DNA of 64,000 nucleotides from Paraescarpia echinospica (Eukaryota > Annelida > Polychaeta > Sabellida > Siboglinidae): contig CM034531.1 in NCBI GenBank assembly GCA_020002185.1, forward strand, positions 82,231,360 through 82,295,359. The letters are read 5' to 3'. Each line of letters begins with the position of its first letter. The stretch's first letter is position 1. Shown piece by piece: positions 46,042 to 55,100 of this stretch. The notes below the pieces were generated by a model that saw only the letters and a list, made by a program, of their open reading frames with translations, ran no database searches and had not been told where the DNA came from. A program made the position numbers and the translations under genes.

Positions 46042-48059
46042 TTAGTTATTTTAAACATATTCAATACGCGAATCTACTTTGCAGAGGCTTTCATCGATGT
46101 GACACACCAACTCCATCAGCACATGTGACTTATGACGTCATCGTACATGTGAGATAGTTCGTAATTCCCCTCGTCTCGAATGAATGGAGTACTGGTCTTT
46201 CTGACCCATATGGCTTCTTTTATTTGAAAGTACCGACCGAGGAGTTCGCTGTAGCGGCAGAATAAGCTATACGGAGCTTGCCACAAGATCAAAAAGTTTC
46301 GTGCCGACATCGCGGAATTTCTAAAGTCAGCCAAGAACGGCTCTAAAAGAACTACATAAGGATAAATCAATCACAATACTCCCTGCATACAAAGGGAAGG
46401 CCACAGTCGTTATGAAAATTAAAGAATACCAGGAGAAAATGAAGGAAATGCTAAACGACAAATCAACGTATGAGAAACTAAAGACGAATCCGTACAAGGC
46501 AGAACTGATCAGAATAATACAGGGAAGATCACCAAAGACCAGTGCTGGTACTTGTACCCAACGTTTGAAAAAGTACCACGTATGTACGGCTCGCCAAAAT
46601 TCCACAAGCAGGACGAACCACTCCGAATAATAGTGGATTACACACATACCATAACACACAGAGTGTTCAGAAACTTGGCCAACGTACTACAGCCGCTAGT
46701 GGGACAAAAGGATAACATAGAGAGAACTCACAAGAATTTGTGAAAGAGATAACAAAGCTAAAAGTGGAAGGTGGCGAAACATTTGTGTCATACGATGTTG
46801 TGTCACTGTTCAAGATGGCACCTATGGAAGAACGTTGTGAAGTAATCCAAAAGAGACTACGGAATGACAAGACATTCAAGAAGAGAACCAACCTAACAGT
46901 AGACAACATCATGGAGCGGTTGACATTTGTCTTGGGGACTACATACTTTAGATTTGGAGGAGAAATTTACCAGCAGATGTTTGGTGTAGCCATGGGTAGT
47001 CGAGTATCCCCCATTGTTGTGAACTTGTTCTACGTGGATAATTTGGAGCAGAAAATCAATGCTAAAGCCCCAGACGATTGCCAACCAAGAAAATGGAAGA
47101 GATATATGGATGATATTGTATGTCTAGTACACACTGGAAAAGCAGAGAAATTACAACAACACATGAAAACTGTTGACCCTACGGGCAGAATCATTTTTAC
47201 AAGAGAAGAAGTACAGAACAACAGCATGCCCTTCCTTGATGTTAAGTTCACCAGAAAAGAAGATGACAGCGTGACGTCTACAGTGTATTGGAAGAAGACA
47301 CACACTGACAAATACCTGAACTTTGCGTCCCACCACTCCAAACACCACAAGTTAGGAGTAGTCAGAACCCTGATCAACCGGTGCGAGACGACAACTTCGG
47401 AAGAAGGGACAAGAAGGAAGAGGAGGAACACCTAAGAGGAACCTTGACAGTTTGTGGCTAACCATCCTGGGCCTTGAAAAAGGTGACAGATAGCAACAAG
47501 AAGAAAAAGACTAAAAAAATTAAACTACAAAAACCAAGTAGTCATCCCATATGTGGAGGGAGTCTCAGAGAAGGTACATCGAGTATTGTAGAAGGGTAAC
47601 AACAGCCATACGTCCCCACACCACCCTCAGGCGCCTGCACCCTAAGAATAAAGTGGAGCCTGAAGAACAAGGCGAACTGGTGTAGCAAATACTATGCAAG
47701 AACTGTTGTGTTGAATATATCGGGGAGACGGGAAGATGGTTCAAAACGAGACTTGAGGAACATAGAAAGGATGCTGACAACACAAGGAAAGCGAAACACA
47801 CAGGAGCGAGAAACACGCAACAACACACAATCATGTCATAGACTGGGCGGGAGCGAAATAATGGACAAGGAAGCCAACAGAAGAACGCGGCAAATAAAAG
47901 AAGCCATGTGGATCAGAAAGGCCAGGACACCAATTAGTCAAACTATCTCACGTGTACGATGACGACACACGTCATGTGTACTGATGGCGTTGGTGTGTCA
48001 CATCGACGAAAGCATCTACAAGGTAAATTCACTTATTGAATAACTTTAAAAGAACTAAT
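46042..48059 (+). mobile_element. Penelope-like element 2
   Basis: From 46330 the plus strand encodes a Penelope RT in three frames: DKSITILPAYKGKATVV, YGSPKFHKQDEPLRIIVDY, FVSYDVVSLFKMAPMEE, GVAMGSRVSPIVVNLFY and RYMDDIVCL (YMDD intact at 47104), then SMPFLDVKFTRKEDDS. The GIY-YIG endonuclease is at about 47690-47950 (CVEYIGETGRWFKTRLEEH, split by a frameshift, then KEANRRTRQIKEAMWIRKARTPI). The first 290 bases (46042-46245) are the element's own 3' end in the opposite orientation (minus-strand QIKEAIWVRKTSTPF), so the copy has inverted termini like Penelope element 1. It is inserted in LINE family J. Confidence 0.88.
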
Positions 48060-48240
48060 TTGCATAGAAATGAACTATCCCGAAGAATGGTCAGCAATTT
48101 GAAATGAATGTTGGCCTGAGAGAGGGGAGCGCACTGAGCCCACTGTTGTTTATTGCAGTGGTGGAACGGATAAGCAGAAAGACTGGTATCCTCCGGAAGC
48201 TACTGTATGCAAGTAGAAGTGAAGACGGTTGGTGGAGAGG
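48060..48240 (+). mobile_element. LINE family J, right part (RT palm fragment)
   Basis: Encodes QFEMNVGLREGSALSPLLFI with AVVERISRKTGILRKLLYA, the RT region before the catalytic Asp pair. It continues family J beyond Penelope element 2, then is lost before a CAA-rich repeat. Confidence 0.75.
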
Positions 48241-48540
48241 GCAGTGCAAGTTAAGTGAGGGAAAAAAATAGAAAGATAACTTAAATCAAGGAAAGGAATC
48301 GAGGCCCGTCTCACCCCTGACGACAGGGAATCAACAGGAGAACAACAACAACAACAACTAAATATACAACAACTACAACGACAACAACTGCAACTACAAC
48401 AAGAACAACAACAACTCAACTACAACAAAACAGCTACAACAACTACAACTACAACAACTACTACAACTACAACAACAACAACAACAACTACAACAACGGC
48501 AACGGCAACAACTACAACAACAATTACAACAACGCAAGCC
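48241..48540. repeat. (CAA)n / (CAACTA)n simple repeat
   Basis: About 200 bases (48335-48535) of CAA and CTA codon-like units, imperfect. The preceding 90 bases are unrecognised. Confidence 0.93.
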
Positions 48541-48713
48541 GGAACTTCCAAATCTTTTTCAAAATGGAGGAATCAGAAGGGTCTCTATACACAAAATTGT
48601 GAACTAATGTCAATCATAATACCATAGCTACCAAGTCATAATCCTACCACTAAATGGTGTTTACAATTTATTTATAATTATAATACGCGTTGTATTATTA
48701 ATGTTCATTGCAG
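48541..48713. other. Intron end before CUB exon
   Basis: Ordinary AT-rich intron with the acceptor at 48711-48713. Confidence 0.5.
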
Positions 48714-48832
48714 GGGCATGTAATGGCGGACTGGCGGTATTGACTGGATCAAGTGGAGTGTTTTCTACTAAGGGAACATATTATAAGAATGACGAGAGGT
48801 GCCAATGGAAGATTGAAGTCGACAAACGAAAG
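48714..48832 (+). CDS. CUB domain 3, first-half exon (alpha type)
   Basis: This 119-nt exon follows acceptor TTCATTGCAG in phase 1 and ends in phase 0 (AAG) before donor GTGAAC. The peptide begins GACNGGLAVLTGSSGVFS and ends with ERCQWKIEVDKRK, carrying the first two CUB cysteines. Its length equals that of the 405 exon, and the shared VDKxK end supports the splice site chosen there. Its partner is only 417 bp downstream at 49250, the one intron inside a CUB domain here with no recognised transposon. Confidence 0.9.
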
Positions 48833-49249
48833 GTGAACATTTGTAACCACTGTTGTGAAGTCCGTCTTCTCTTCGACCCGACAGCTACGTAAATCTAGTT
48901 GATGATATTGTTTCGTATCAGTCGTCCTTCAAGCAAAGATATTCACAAGTACAATATACATTCAAGTTGTGATCAACTGCTAATACACTTTCAATTTGTT
49001 AATTTCAGCGAAATGTTTCAACTAGTCAATCCCCATCTGTAATTATTCCACCTTCTACATACTCTGTATTCAAATTAAGTCAAGTCCATGAACATGCACC
49101 CAACAGACTAGGAATTATGTTAAAACAATTTCTAAGTACAGTTTTCTTTAACAAAAAATAAATATGCAGTATAACATATTTCTGAAGCATTAAAACTTCT
49201 GTTTGCAATATATACTTCCTTGTTATGTTAGATTTTGTTTTATTTACAG

Positions 49250-49487
49250 CGTGTACAGTTACACTTCTCCAGATTCGACCTCGAAAGTTGCGGTGATACG
49301 TGTAAATGCGACAAAGTGCATATATATGATGGGAATAGCGCCACAGCACAACTGGTACACTCAGTCTGTGCCTGGAAATTCTCAAGTGACAAAATCACAT
49401 CCAGCGGAAACACGATTTTCATTTACTTTGAATCTAATGCTCAAAACAGAAGACACGGATTTGAGATCCAGTATTTATCTGTTGAAG
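49250..49487 (+). CDS. CUB domain 3, second-half exon (alpha type)
   Basis: This 238-nt exon has acceptor TTTTATTTACAG in phase 0 and ends in phase 1 (GTT GAA G) before donor GTAAGA, the best donor of the set. Motifs are RVQLHFSRFDLESCG, CKCDKVHIYDGNSA, LVHSVC, KITSSGNTIFIYFES and GFEIQYLSVEG. The Asp in CDKVHIYDG is kept. The RVQLHFSxFDL start and ITSSGNTxFxY motif group it with the exon at 8220, not with the exons at 35156 and 57655. Joined to the 48714 exon it gives a 119-aa CUB domain. Confidence 0.92.
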
Positions 49488-50644
49488 GTAAGACACGTAG
49501 TTAGGGTTAACCTATGTAAATTATATCATCATCAGCATCACCATCGGTCGGCCGGAGCCAGAGCATAGAGACCCGTTTCCATATGGGTCGATCGTTCACC
49601 AGGGATGGAAGGTCTGTCTCTTCAATATCAAGGTTTTTGCAAAACAGCTTCTTGTATGTTTTCTTCTGTTTCCGTCTGTTTTTCTTGCCATGTGTGGATC
49701 ACACAAATTATGTCACTCTTCGTAAGTATGAACAAATACATAAACAAAACAGTGATTGCAATATTGCATAGCAATATCGATTAAGAAGTAATACAAACAT
49801 ATATCCTGTAATATAATGTAGTGCAGTGTGGGCCAAGGCGCACTCCATCTATATCCACAGATGTTATTTTTATTGGAGTTTCTACCAGTCAAATGGTGCA
49901 AGAATCCATTGTTGTTACTTAAATAGCCCTGTTTTCTTAAGACACAACTATAAATTCAAAACTCACATTGATATTTCGACATATAACATGCTAACAGTAT
50001 TGTAGTAGTGGTATTTAAATGTATCAGTTAAGAGAAAAATATAAAAACAATACAAAAATAAATAAAATGTAAAATTCAAAACGTCCCACGAGATAAGACT
50101 TCCACTACAATGACTACTATTTTTTCAAAAAACTTAATTCCTTAAATATGTCAACACAAGGAACGTACCTAAGAAACCGAACTAGATAATCCACAACACG
50201 CAGACGACATTTACCTAAAAGAATGTTTGTCCGTATCAGATATTCTGGAAACTGGGCGTTATGCCCCGACTTACTCTACATCTAATTCAACGAACTTCCG
50301 CATATTGCGTAGGATATCTGCCAGGAATAGTGTAGTCAACTACCACCACTGGCTTGTGATGGGGTGATTTATTCAGACAACTTCTCAAATAACCCCACAG
50401 TGTCATCAAACCAGTAGTTAATAGCTAGGACAGTCTTGAACACCCCAGAGCCTCCACCGGTTTTTGTACTCCCGTTTAACAATGCTGGGCCTCGTCGTCT
50501 GCCTTAATTTCTCCAATCGCAGAATTGAACGTGCAAAAAACAGATACCGGTTCAATTGTCCTAAACATGTCACAACTATCCGTTCTTGACACGCAGACTG
50601 AACATCAACCAAATTCAAATTGTGGTTGTTAAAATTGAAGAAAA
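49488..50644. other. Intron sequence, mostly unrecognised
   Basis: Near 49525-49600 an ATCATCATCAGCATCACC run and GGTCGGCCGGAGCC could be an old LINE or SINE end. The remainder is AT-rich without coding signal. Confidence 0.4.
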
Positions 50645-51745
50645 AAAATTATGTCAGTTGACCGTCGATTGGGCGCACCCTAGACCCGGCGCCTGGGTGC
50701 GTGTGCACCCCCTGCCCCCGGGTAACTACGCCATTGTTTCGACCACCGTCGGCAGTCTTTATGTGGAGTTTTGTTTTCTCTGCTCCCCAAATGGCGTGGC
50801 GCGCATTCTGTCGACTTTGCGACTGACTTGTGTTCTGTGGTTGTTCCTACCTCTTCAAGTGCACTCTCCTCCAACGTGACTGGGTCAGTGCTGGCTGTAT
50901 TAACCTTGAGGATCTTCGTCATTCCTTTATGGGTGTTGAGGCCCACTTGCGAGGAGATGGCTGCCAGTTAGTTTGTCTTGTTCTGCATCTGCTAGTGGCT
51001 GTGGGACAGCAGTGCCAGATCATCAGCAAGGCCTAGGTCTTCCAATTGTGTCCATGGTGCGGTGGGGCAGGTCTGTTCCAAAGTTCTACAAAATGTTCAG
51101 CCCATCTGTTTTATTGCTCAATTGCCGCGATGGCCTTTCCCTCCTTTTCTTTGACGGGCCTTTCTGGATAGCTGTACCTGCGTGGTTGGTGTTCTTGGTG
51201 GTGTCACACAGCTGTATCATGTTTCCACTATGTGCCGCTTGCTCTGCCTCTTCTGCCAGGCTGTCAATGTAGTTTCGTTTGTCTGATTTTACACTCTTCT
51301 TTATTTCTCCGTTGGCTTCTGTAGGCACGTCCTGTGTCTTTGCCTTTGCTGTTCTTATGCGACTGTTGTTTACTGGTGTTTTCTTCTCCTTCCTCCCTTG
51401 GATCCTTCGCAAGTTTTCTGCTGATATTTATTCTTTCTGCTGCTCTTTCCTGAGGCCAACCACTTCTTGGCAGTTTGATGTCAGTGTCTCTTTCATGTTC
51501 TCCCACCGGCTGTTCGGGTCAAATATTTTTTCATGTGGGTCTAATAGCGGTTGGAATTTGTTTGCAAGGTTAAGTGTTTTCCCTCTCTTGTCTGTTGATC
51601 TTTCAGAAGGCCGACATTGTAAGTTCGTCTCTTTTTTGCTGATTCCGTCCAACGTTTCTTCAGTTTGAGTTTCTGTCTAGCAACCAACAGGTGGTGATCG
51701 GATGTAACGTCAGCTCCCCACATCATATTTATGATCACGTGTAAA
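50645..51745 (-). mobile_element. RTE-like LINE fragment (endonuclease end and linker)
   Basis: Minus strand: MWGADVTSDHHLLVARQKLKL (the SDHH endonuclease end), then DPNSRWENMKETLTSNCQEV, SRIRTAKAKTQDVPTEANGEI, SDKRNYIDSLAEEAEQAAHS and a decayed linker with DPVTLEESALEEVGTTTEH near 50870. It is truncated before the RT core. It resembles RTE elements whose endonuclease is often annotated as craniofacial development protein 2-like. Confidence 0.8.
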
Positions 51746-52215
51746 CTAACCAAAATGCAACATATATGTCAATTATATATTACTAATGTATATATGTGAC
51801 TGAGTTATTTGCCATTAAAAGCCTTTCGTGTGGTATCGCATTTTCTGACAATTTTCATGTTTTTTTTCGGAGAAAGATGATCTCGGCAAAATTTGAGAGG
51901 GATTAAAAAAAAATTATTCATGCATACGTATACAATAAATTTTAATGCTTGCATATAATATATAATATTGGAAGAAAGCTTGTTTCTTGCTCCGTTTAAT
52001 GCACACGGAAAGTTGCGTTTTGCTTGGTATCGTGTGTTTTAAAGAAAATAATTCTCAAAAATTAACCACTCACGCTAGCGCAGCCATTTTTACATATACT
52101 TTGCCCACCTTTATTGAACATCATATGACATATTAGTTGTTCATATTCTTTGAACTATGTTTGAATGGCGGGCTATTTAATGAAATAAGACAAACGTGTC
52201 CTGGTTTCGTGAGAA
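51746..52215. other. AT-rich intron sequence, nothing recognised
   Basis: No exon or element signature. Confidence 0.4.
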
Positions 52216-52249
52216 TCGACCATATATATATATATATATATATATATTA

Positions 52250-52288
52250 AACATTTCGAAAACAAAAGTGATGGTAGAAAACGACACA

Positions 52289-52292
<4 letters not shown>
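52250..52292 (+). mobile_element. Short RTE-family fragment
   Basis: Reads ISKTKVMVENDTPIYI, matching VMLENDTPIYI of the RTE element at 55500 (minus strand). It ends in the TA palindrome. Confidence 0.55.
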
Positions 52293-52324
<32 letters not shown>

Positions 52325-52332
52325 TGTGTCGT
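52281..52332. repeat. Perfect 52-bp palindrome with TA core
   Basis: ACGACACACCAA is followed by (TA)14 and then TTGGTGTGTCGT, an exact reverse complement. A second TA run at 52222-52247 is nearby. Confidence 0.95.
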
Positions 52333-52955
52333 AAGTATATGTTAAACTTTGCCACCTCTTGTAAATACCTAGGATATGTAATTTGTAACGACTTATCGGA
52401 TGAGGCTGACATTCAAGTCAAAGGGAGACTTCTTTATGCCAAAAGTGGCATGTTACGAAAAAAAATTTTTTTTTGCTCTGCTGCTGTAAAGAATAAGCTG
52501 TTTACTGCATATGTCAGTAATATATATGTGTGCGCTATAGGTTAATTTTAGAAAAGCAAATTTTCAACAATTTATTGTTGCGCATAACAATTCATACAGA
52601 ATATTGGACAATCTGTCGATGAGATGTAGTGCTAGCCACATGTTTGCTATAGCTAATGTAAAAAATCATGTAAATTTGTTATCAGAACAGCTATTTTTAG
52701 CTTAATCACGAGGATTAACAGGTCTGTTAATACAATTATTCATAGTATTGTTACTAGCGACATATATAGTACATCGCAGTTGCGGCATGAGTGGATCACG
52801 GCTTTGTATAATTGTTAAACATCCTGTTTTCATTAACATATTAATTTTTTATCTTAATTTATTTATGTCACTATTTTATATGGATGTTATTATCGATGTA
52901 CTTTTTTCCAATATGGACACAATGCTTGTTTGAAATAAAAACATTATGATTATTG
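52333..52955 (+). mobile_element. LINE C-terminus and 3' end (clade unclear)
   Basis: Encodes NFATSCKYLGYVICNDLSDE with ADIQVKGRLLYAKSGMLRK and AAVKNKLFTAYVSN (52340-52540), then QQFIVAHNNSYRILDNLSMR and SHMFAIANVKNHVN in another frame. This is the thumb and tail region of a LINE. It ends near 52950 in an A-rich stretch with AATAAAA. Confidence 0.72.
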
Positions 52956-53458
52956 GACAGTCATCGAGCAGTTGGTGTAGATGTCTTACAGGAGTTCGAC
53001 GTACACGTATTCTATCCCTTGTTTTTTGAAGCGAGGTCAGTATTGCATAAGTTTTACACCAAGTCGAAAGCCTTCTCGTATTCGACGAACGCAATGGAGA
53101 GCGGGATATTACATTATCGGCACTTCTCCTTCAGTTGGTTTAGGACGGGGATGTGGTCTGTTATTGAGTACCTGCTTCTGAATCCTGCTTGCTCTCGTGG
53201 TTGGTTTTCATTGAGTGTCTTCTGTTGCCTATTTGTTAGTATTTTTGTGAGTAATTTGTAGATGTTTGATAACAGACATATCGGTCTGTAGTTCTTTAAG
53301 TCTTTCTTATTTTCCTTCTTGACGATTATCACCATCTTTGCATTCTTCCATGTGATGTGTATTCGTCTTTCTGATAAGCAACTTGCACGATATTTTCGCC
53401 TAAATCATGTCTCACATGCTGTGCAGCGTTGACAATGGTTCGGATAGTTCATTGTGGC
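52956..53458 (-). mobile_element. RTE-type LINE fragment 3 (RT)
   Basis: Minus strand reads KKDLKNYRPICLLSNIYKLL, QAGFRSRYSITDHIPVLNQL and decayed sequence over 53100-52960 like the region 55990-55790 of the element at 55100. It is the RT finger and palm start, 5' and 3' truncated. Confidence 0.78.
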
Positions 53459-53504
53459 GCCACCAAACAAGCTAACATTTCTGTGTTTCTTTTGTAGGTC
53501 ATAT

Positions 53505-53804
53505 AGGCGTCGGAACCGGGGGCCTTGGGAGCTCAGCCCAATGATTTAGATTGGGCTGGATATACTATTAGCCCCGCAATTTTTCGGGAAGGCTGGTGGC
53601 AACAGGGGTACAATTGGACGTTTTTGGCCAGCTATAATTGGGTCTGTGTGTGCAAATTTATGTTTGTGGACTGCCTGAAGGTGGGTTTTGGCGAGCCTCA
53701 AGGATGATACAAATCGAAGTTTTTGATGTGCATCAGGGTGGGGCAAATTGAGATTTTTGGAGCGCCTCACCCCCACCCCAAATATTCACCATGTTCCGAC
53801 GCCT
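53505..53804. mobile_element. 300-bp element with 12-bp terminal inverted repeats
   Basis: The ends are AGGCGTCGGAAC (53505-53516) and GTTCCGACGCCT (53793-53804), perfect inverted repeats. The inside is G/C-skewed (GGGGGCCTTGGG, GAGCGCCTCACCCCC) and has no coding frame. Size and ends fit a non-autonomous DNA transposon (MITE). Target duplication is not clear. Confidence 0.65.
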
Positions 53805-54230
53805 GTGATTCAGTATGTTCTAGCAAGGCGTAATACACGGTAAAGGTAATATACGTTTATTGTATGTCATAGGAATAATTTATGTATGCCAAAAGGAATG
53901 TGTCTTGCCGGTCCTATACGTCTGTGGCGCTTAACGTACACGGTGCGGAGGCTATGTACACTGTACACGCTGTCAACGATGTGTCGCTTGTGAGGTGTGC
54001 CAATCAATGTATCAGTGTGCAGCCCCGCTATACGCTCGTGTAGGTGCTCATATAGGGGGACATTTTGCACCCCTCCACGGATTACTGCGTTGGTCAACAC
54101 AACGGCACTAATCAGGACCTGGCTCCGCCAAAATATAGTAATAGAATATACATGTATGTACATGTCTATATTTAACAAGGTAATTTGCAGATTACTTGGA
54201 CGTGTTATATAATTTGTCACCTGTTTGATT
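53805..54230. other. Intron sequence before decayed CUB exon
   Basis: Unique-looking sequence with no gene signature. Confidence 0.4.
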
Positions 54231-54303
54231 GTTCCTGTATGAGCGTTTAGCGCAGGGACGGCAGTATTGAGTGTCGTGTAGTGTTCGGATCCAACTATGA
54301 CAA
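54231..54303 (+). pseudogene. Decayed CUB first-half exon (5' part)
   Basis: This segment aligns with the acceptor and first two thirds of the exon at 54328. It shares GTTCCT, GGGACGGC-GTATTGA, TTCGGATC and CTATGACAA in the same order. The acceptor AG has become AT, stops are present, and two bases are missing near 54274. It is an exon duplicate that has lost splicing. Confidence 0.65.
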
Positions 54304-54327
54304 TGTTGTTTGTGAATGTTCCTACAG

Positions 54328-54437
54328 GAGCATGTAGCAATGGGACGGCTGTATTGACTGAGGCAAGAGGAGAGTTCGGATCAATCTATGACAAGGATGA
54401 GAGCTGCCGATGGAGAATTGAAGCTGATGACGACCAG
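54328..54437 (+). CDS. CUB domain 4, first-half exon (beta type)
   Basis: This 110-nt exon has acceptor GTTCCTACAG in phase 1 and ends in phase 0 (CAG) before a poor donor, GTGGGG. The peptide begins GACSNGTAVLTEARGEFGS and ends with ESCRWRIEADDDQ. It is the close twin of the exon at 11293. A decayed copy of the same exon lies immediately upstream (54231-54303), and an array of nine 58-bp repeats starts about 20 bases into the next intron. The partner is at 57655. Confidence 0.86.
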
Positions 54438-54455
54438 GTGGGGACATATTAGATT

Positions 54456-54983
54456 AGAGCAAGTTACTTCCGACTAGGTATATCTGATGTTGTTGTGCAC
54501 AACAGTAATTTATAAGATAAGTTACTTCCGACTAGGTATCTCTGATGTTGTTGTGCACAACAGTAACTTCTAAGATAAGTTACTTCCGACTAGGTATCTC
54601 TGATGTTGTTGTGCACAACAGTAACTTCTAAGATAAGTTACTTCCGACTAGGTATCTCTGATGTTGTTGTGCACAACAGTAATTTCTAAGATAAGTTACT
54701 TCCGACTAGGTATCTCTGATGTTGTTGTGCACAACAGTAATTTCTAAGATAAGTTACTTCCGACTAGGTATCTCTGATGTTGTGCACAACAGTAACTTCT
54801 AAGATAAGTTACTTCTGACTAGGTATCTCTGATGTTGTTGTGCACAACAGTAACTTCTAAGATAAGTTACTTCCGACTAGGTATCTCTGATGTTGTTGTG
54901 CACAACAGTATTTTCTAAGATAAGTTACTTCCGACTAGGTATCTCTGATGTTGTTGTGCACAACAGTATTTTCTAAGATAAGT
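54456..54983. repeat. 58-bp tandem repeat, nine copies
   Basis: Unit: GATAAGTTACTTCCGACTAG, GTATCTCTGATGTTGTTGTG and CACAACAGTAATTTCTAA in sequence. Differences are few (the first unit has GTATATC, one lacks 3 bases near 54778, and AACTTC/ATTTTC variants occur), so the array is young. Each unit holds the 14-bp palindrome TGTTGTGCACAACA. It starts about 20 bases after the donor of the CUB exon ending at 54437. Confidence 0.97.
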
Positions 54984-55100
54984 TGCGATAAGCTGTCTTT
55001 AGAGAACAACCATTGCTACCTACTGGTCACTCGGGTTTGCTAAACGAATTGTGATTGCTACGTACAGCCTGATGACAATCAGATATGTCTTAAACCTTAA
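54984..55100. other. Short unassigned intron segment
   Basis: No signature. Confidence 0.4.

Noticed and set aside
47708..47962. Independent host GIY-YIG nuclease gene
   Set aside because: It continues directly from the Penelope RT and has the Penelope-type C-terminus; it is part of that element.
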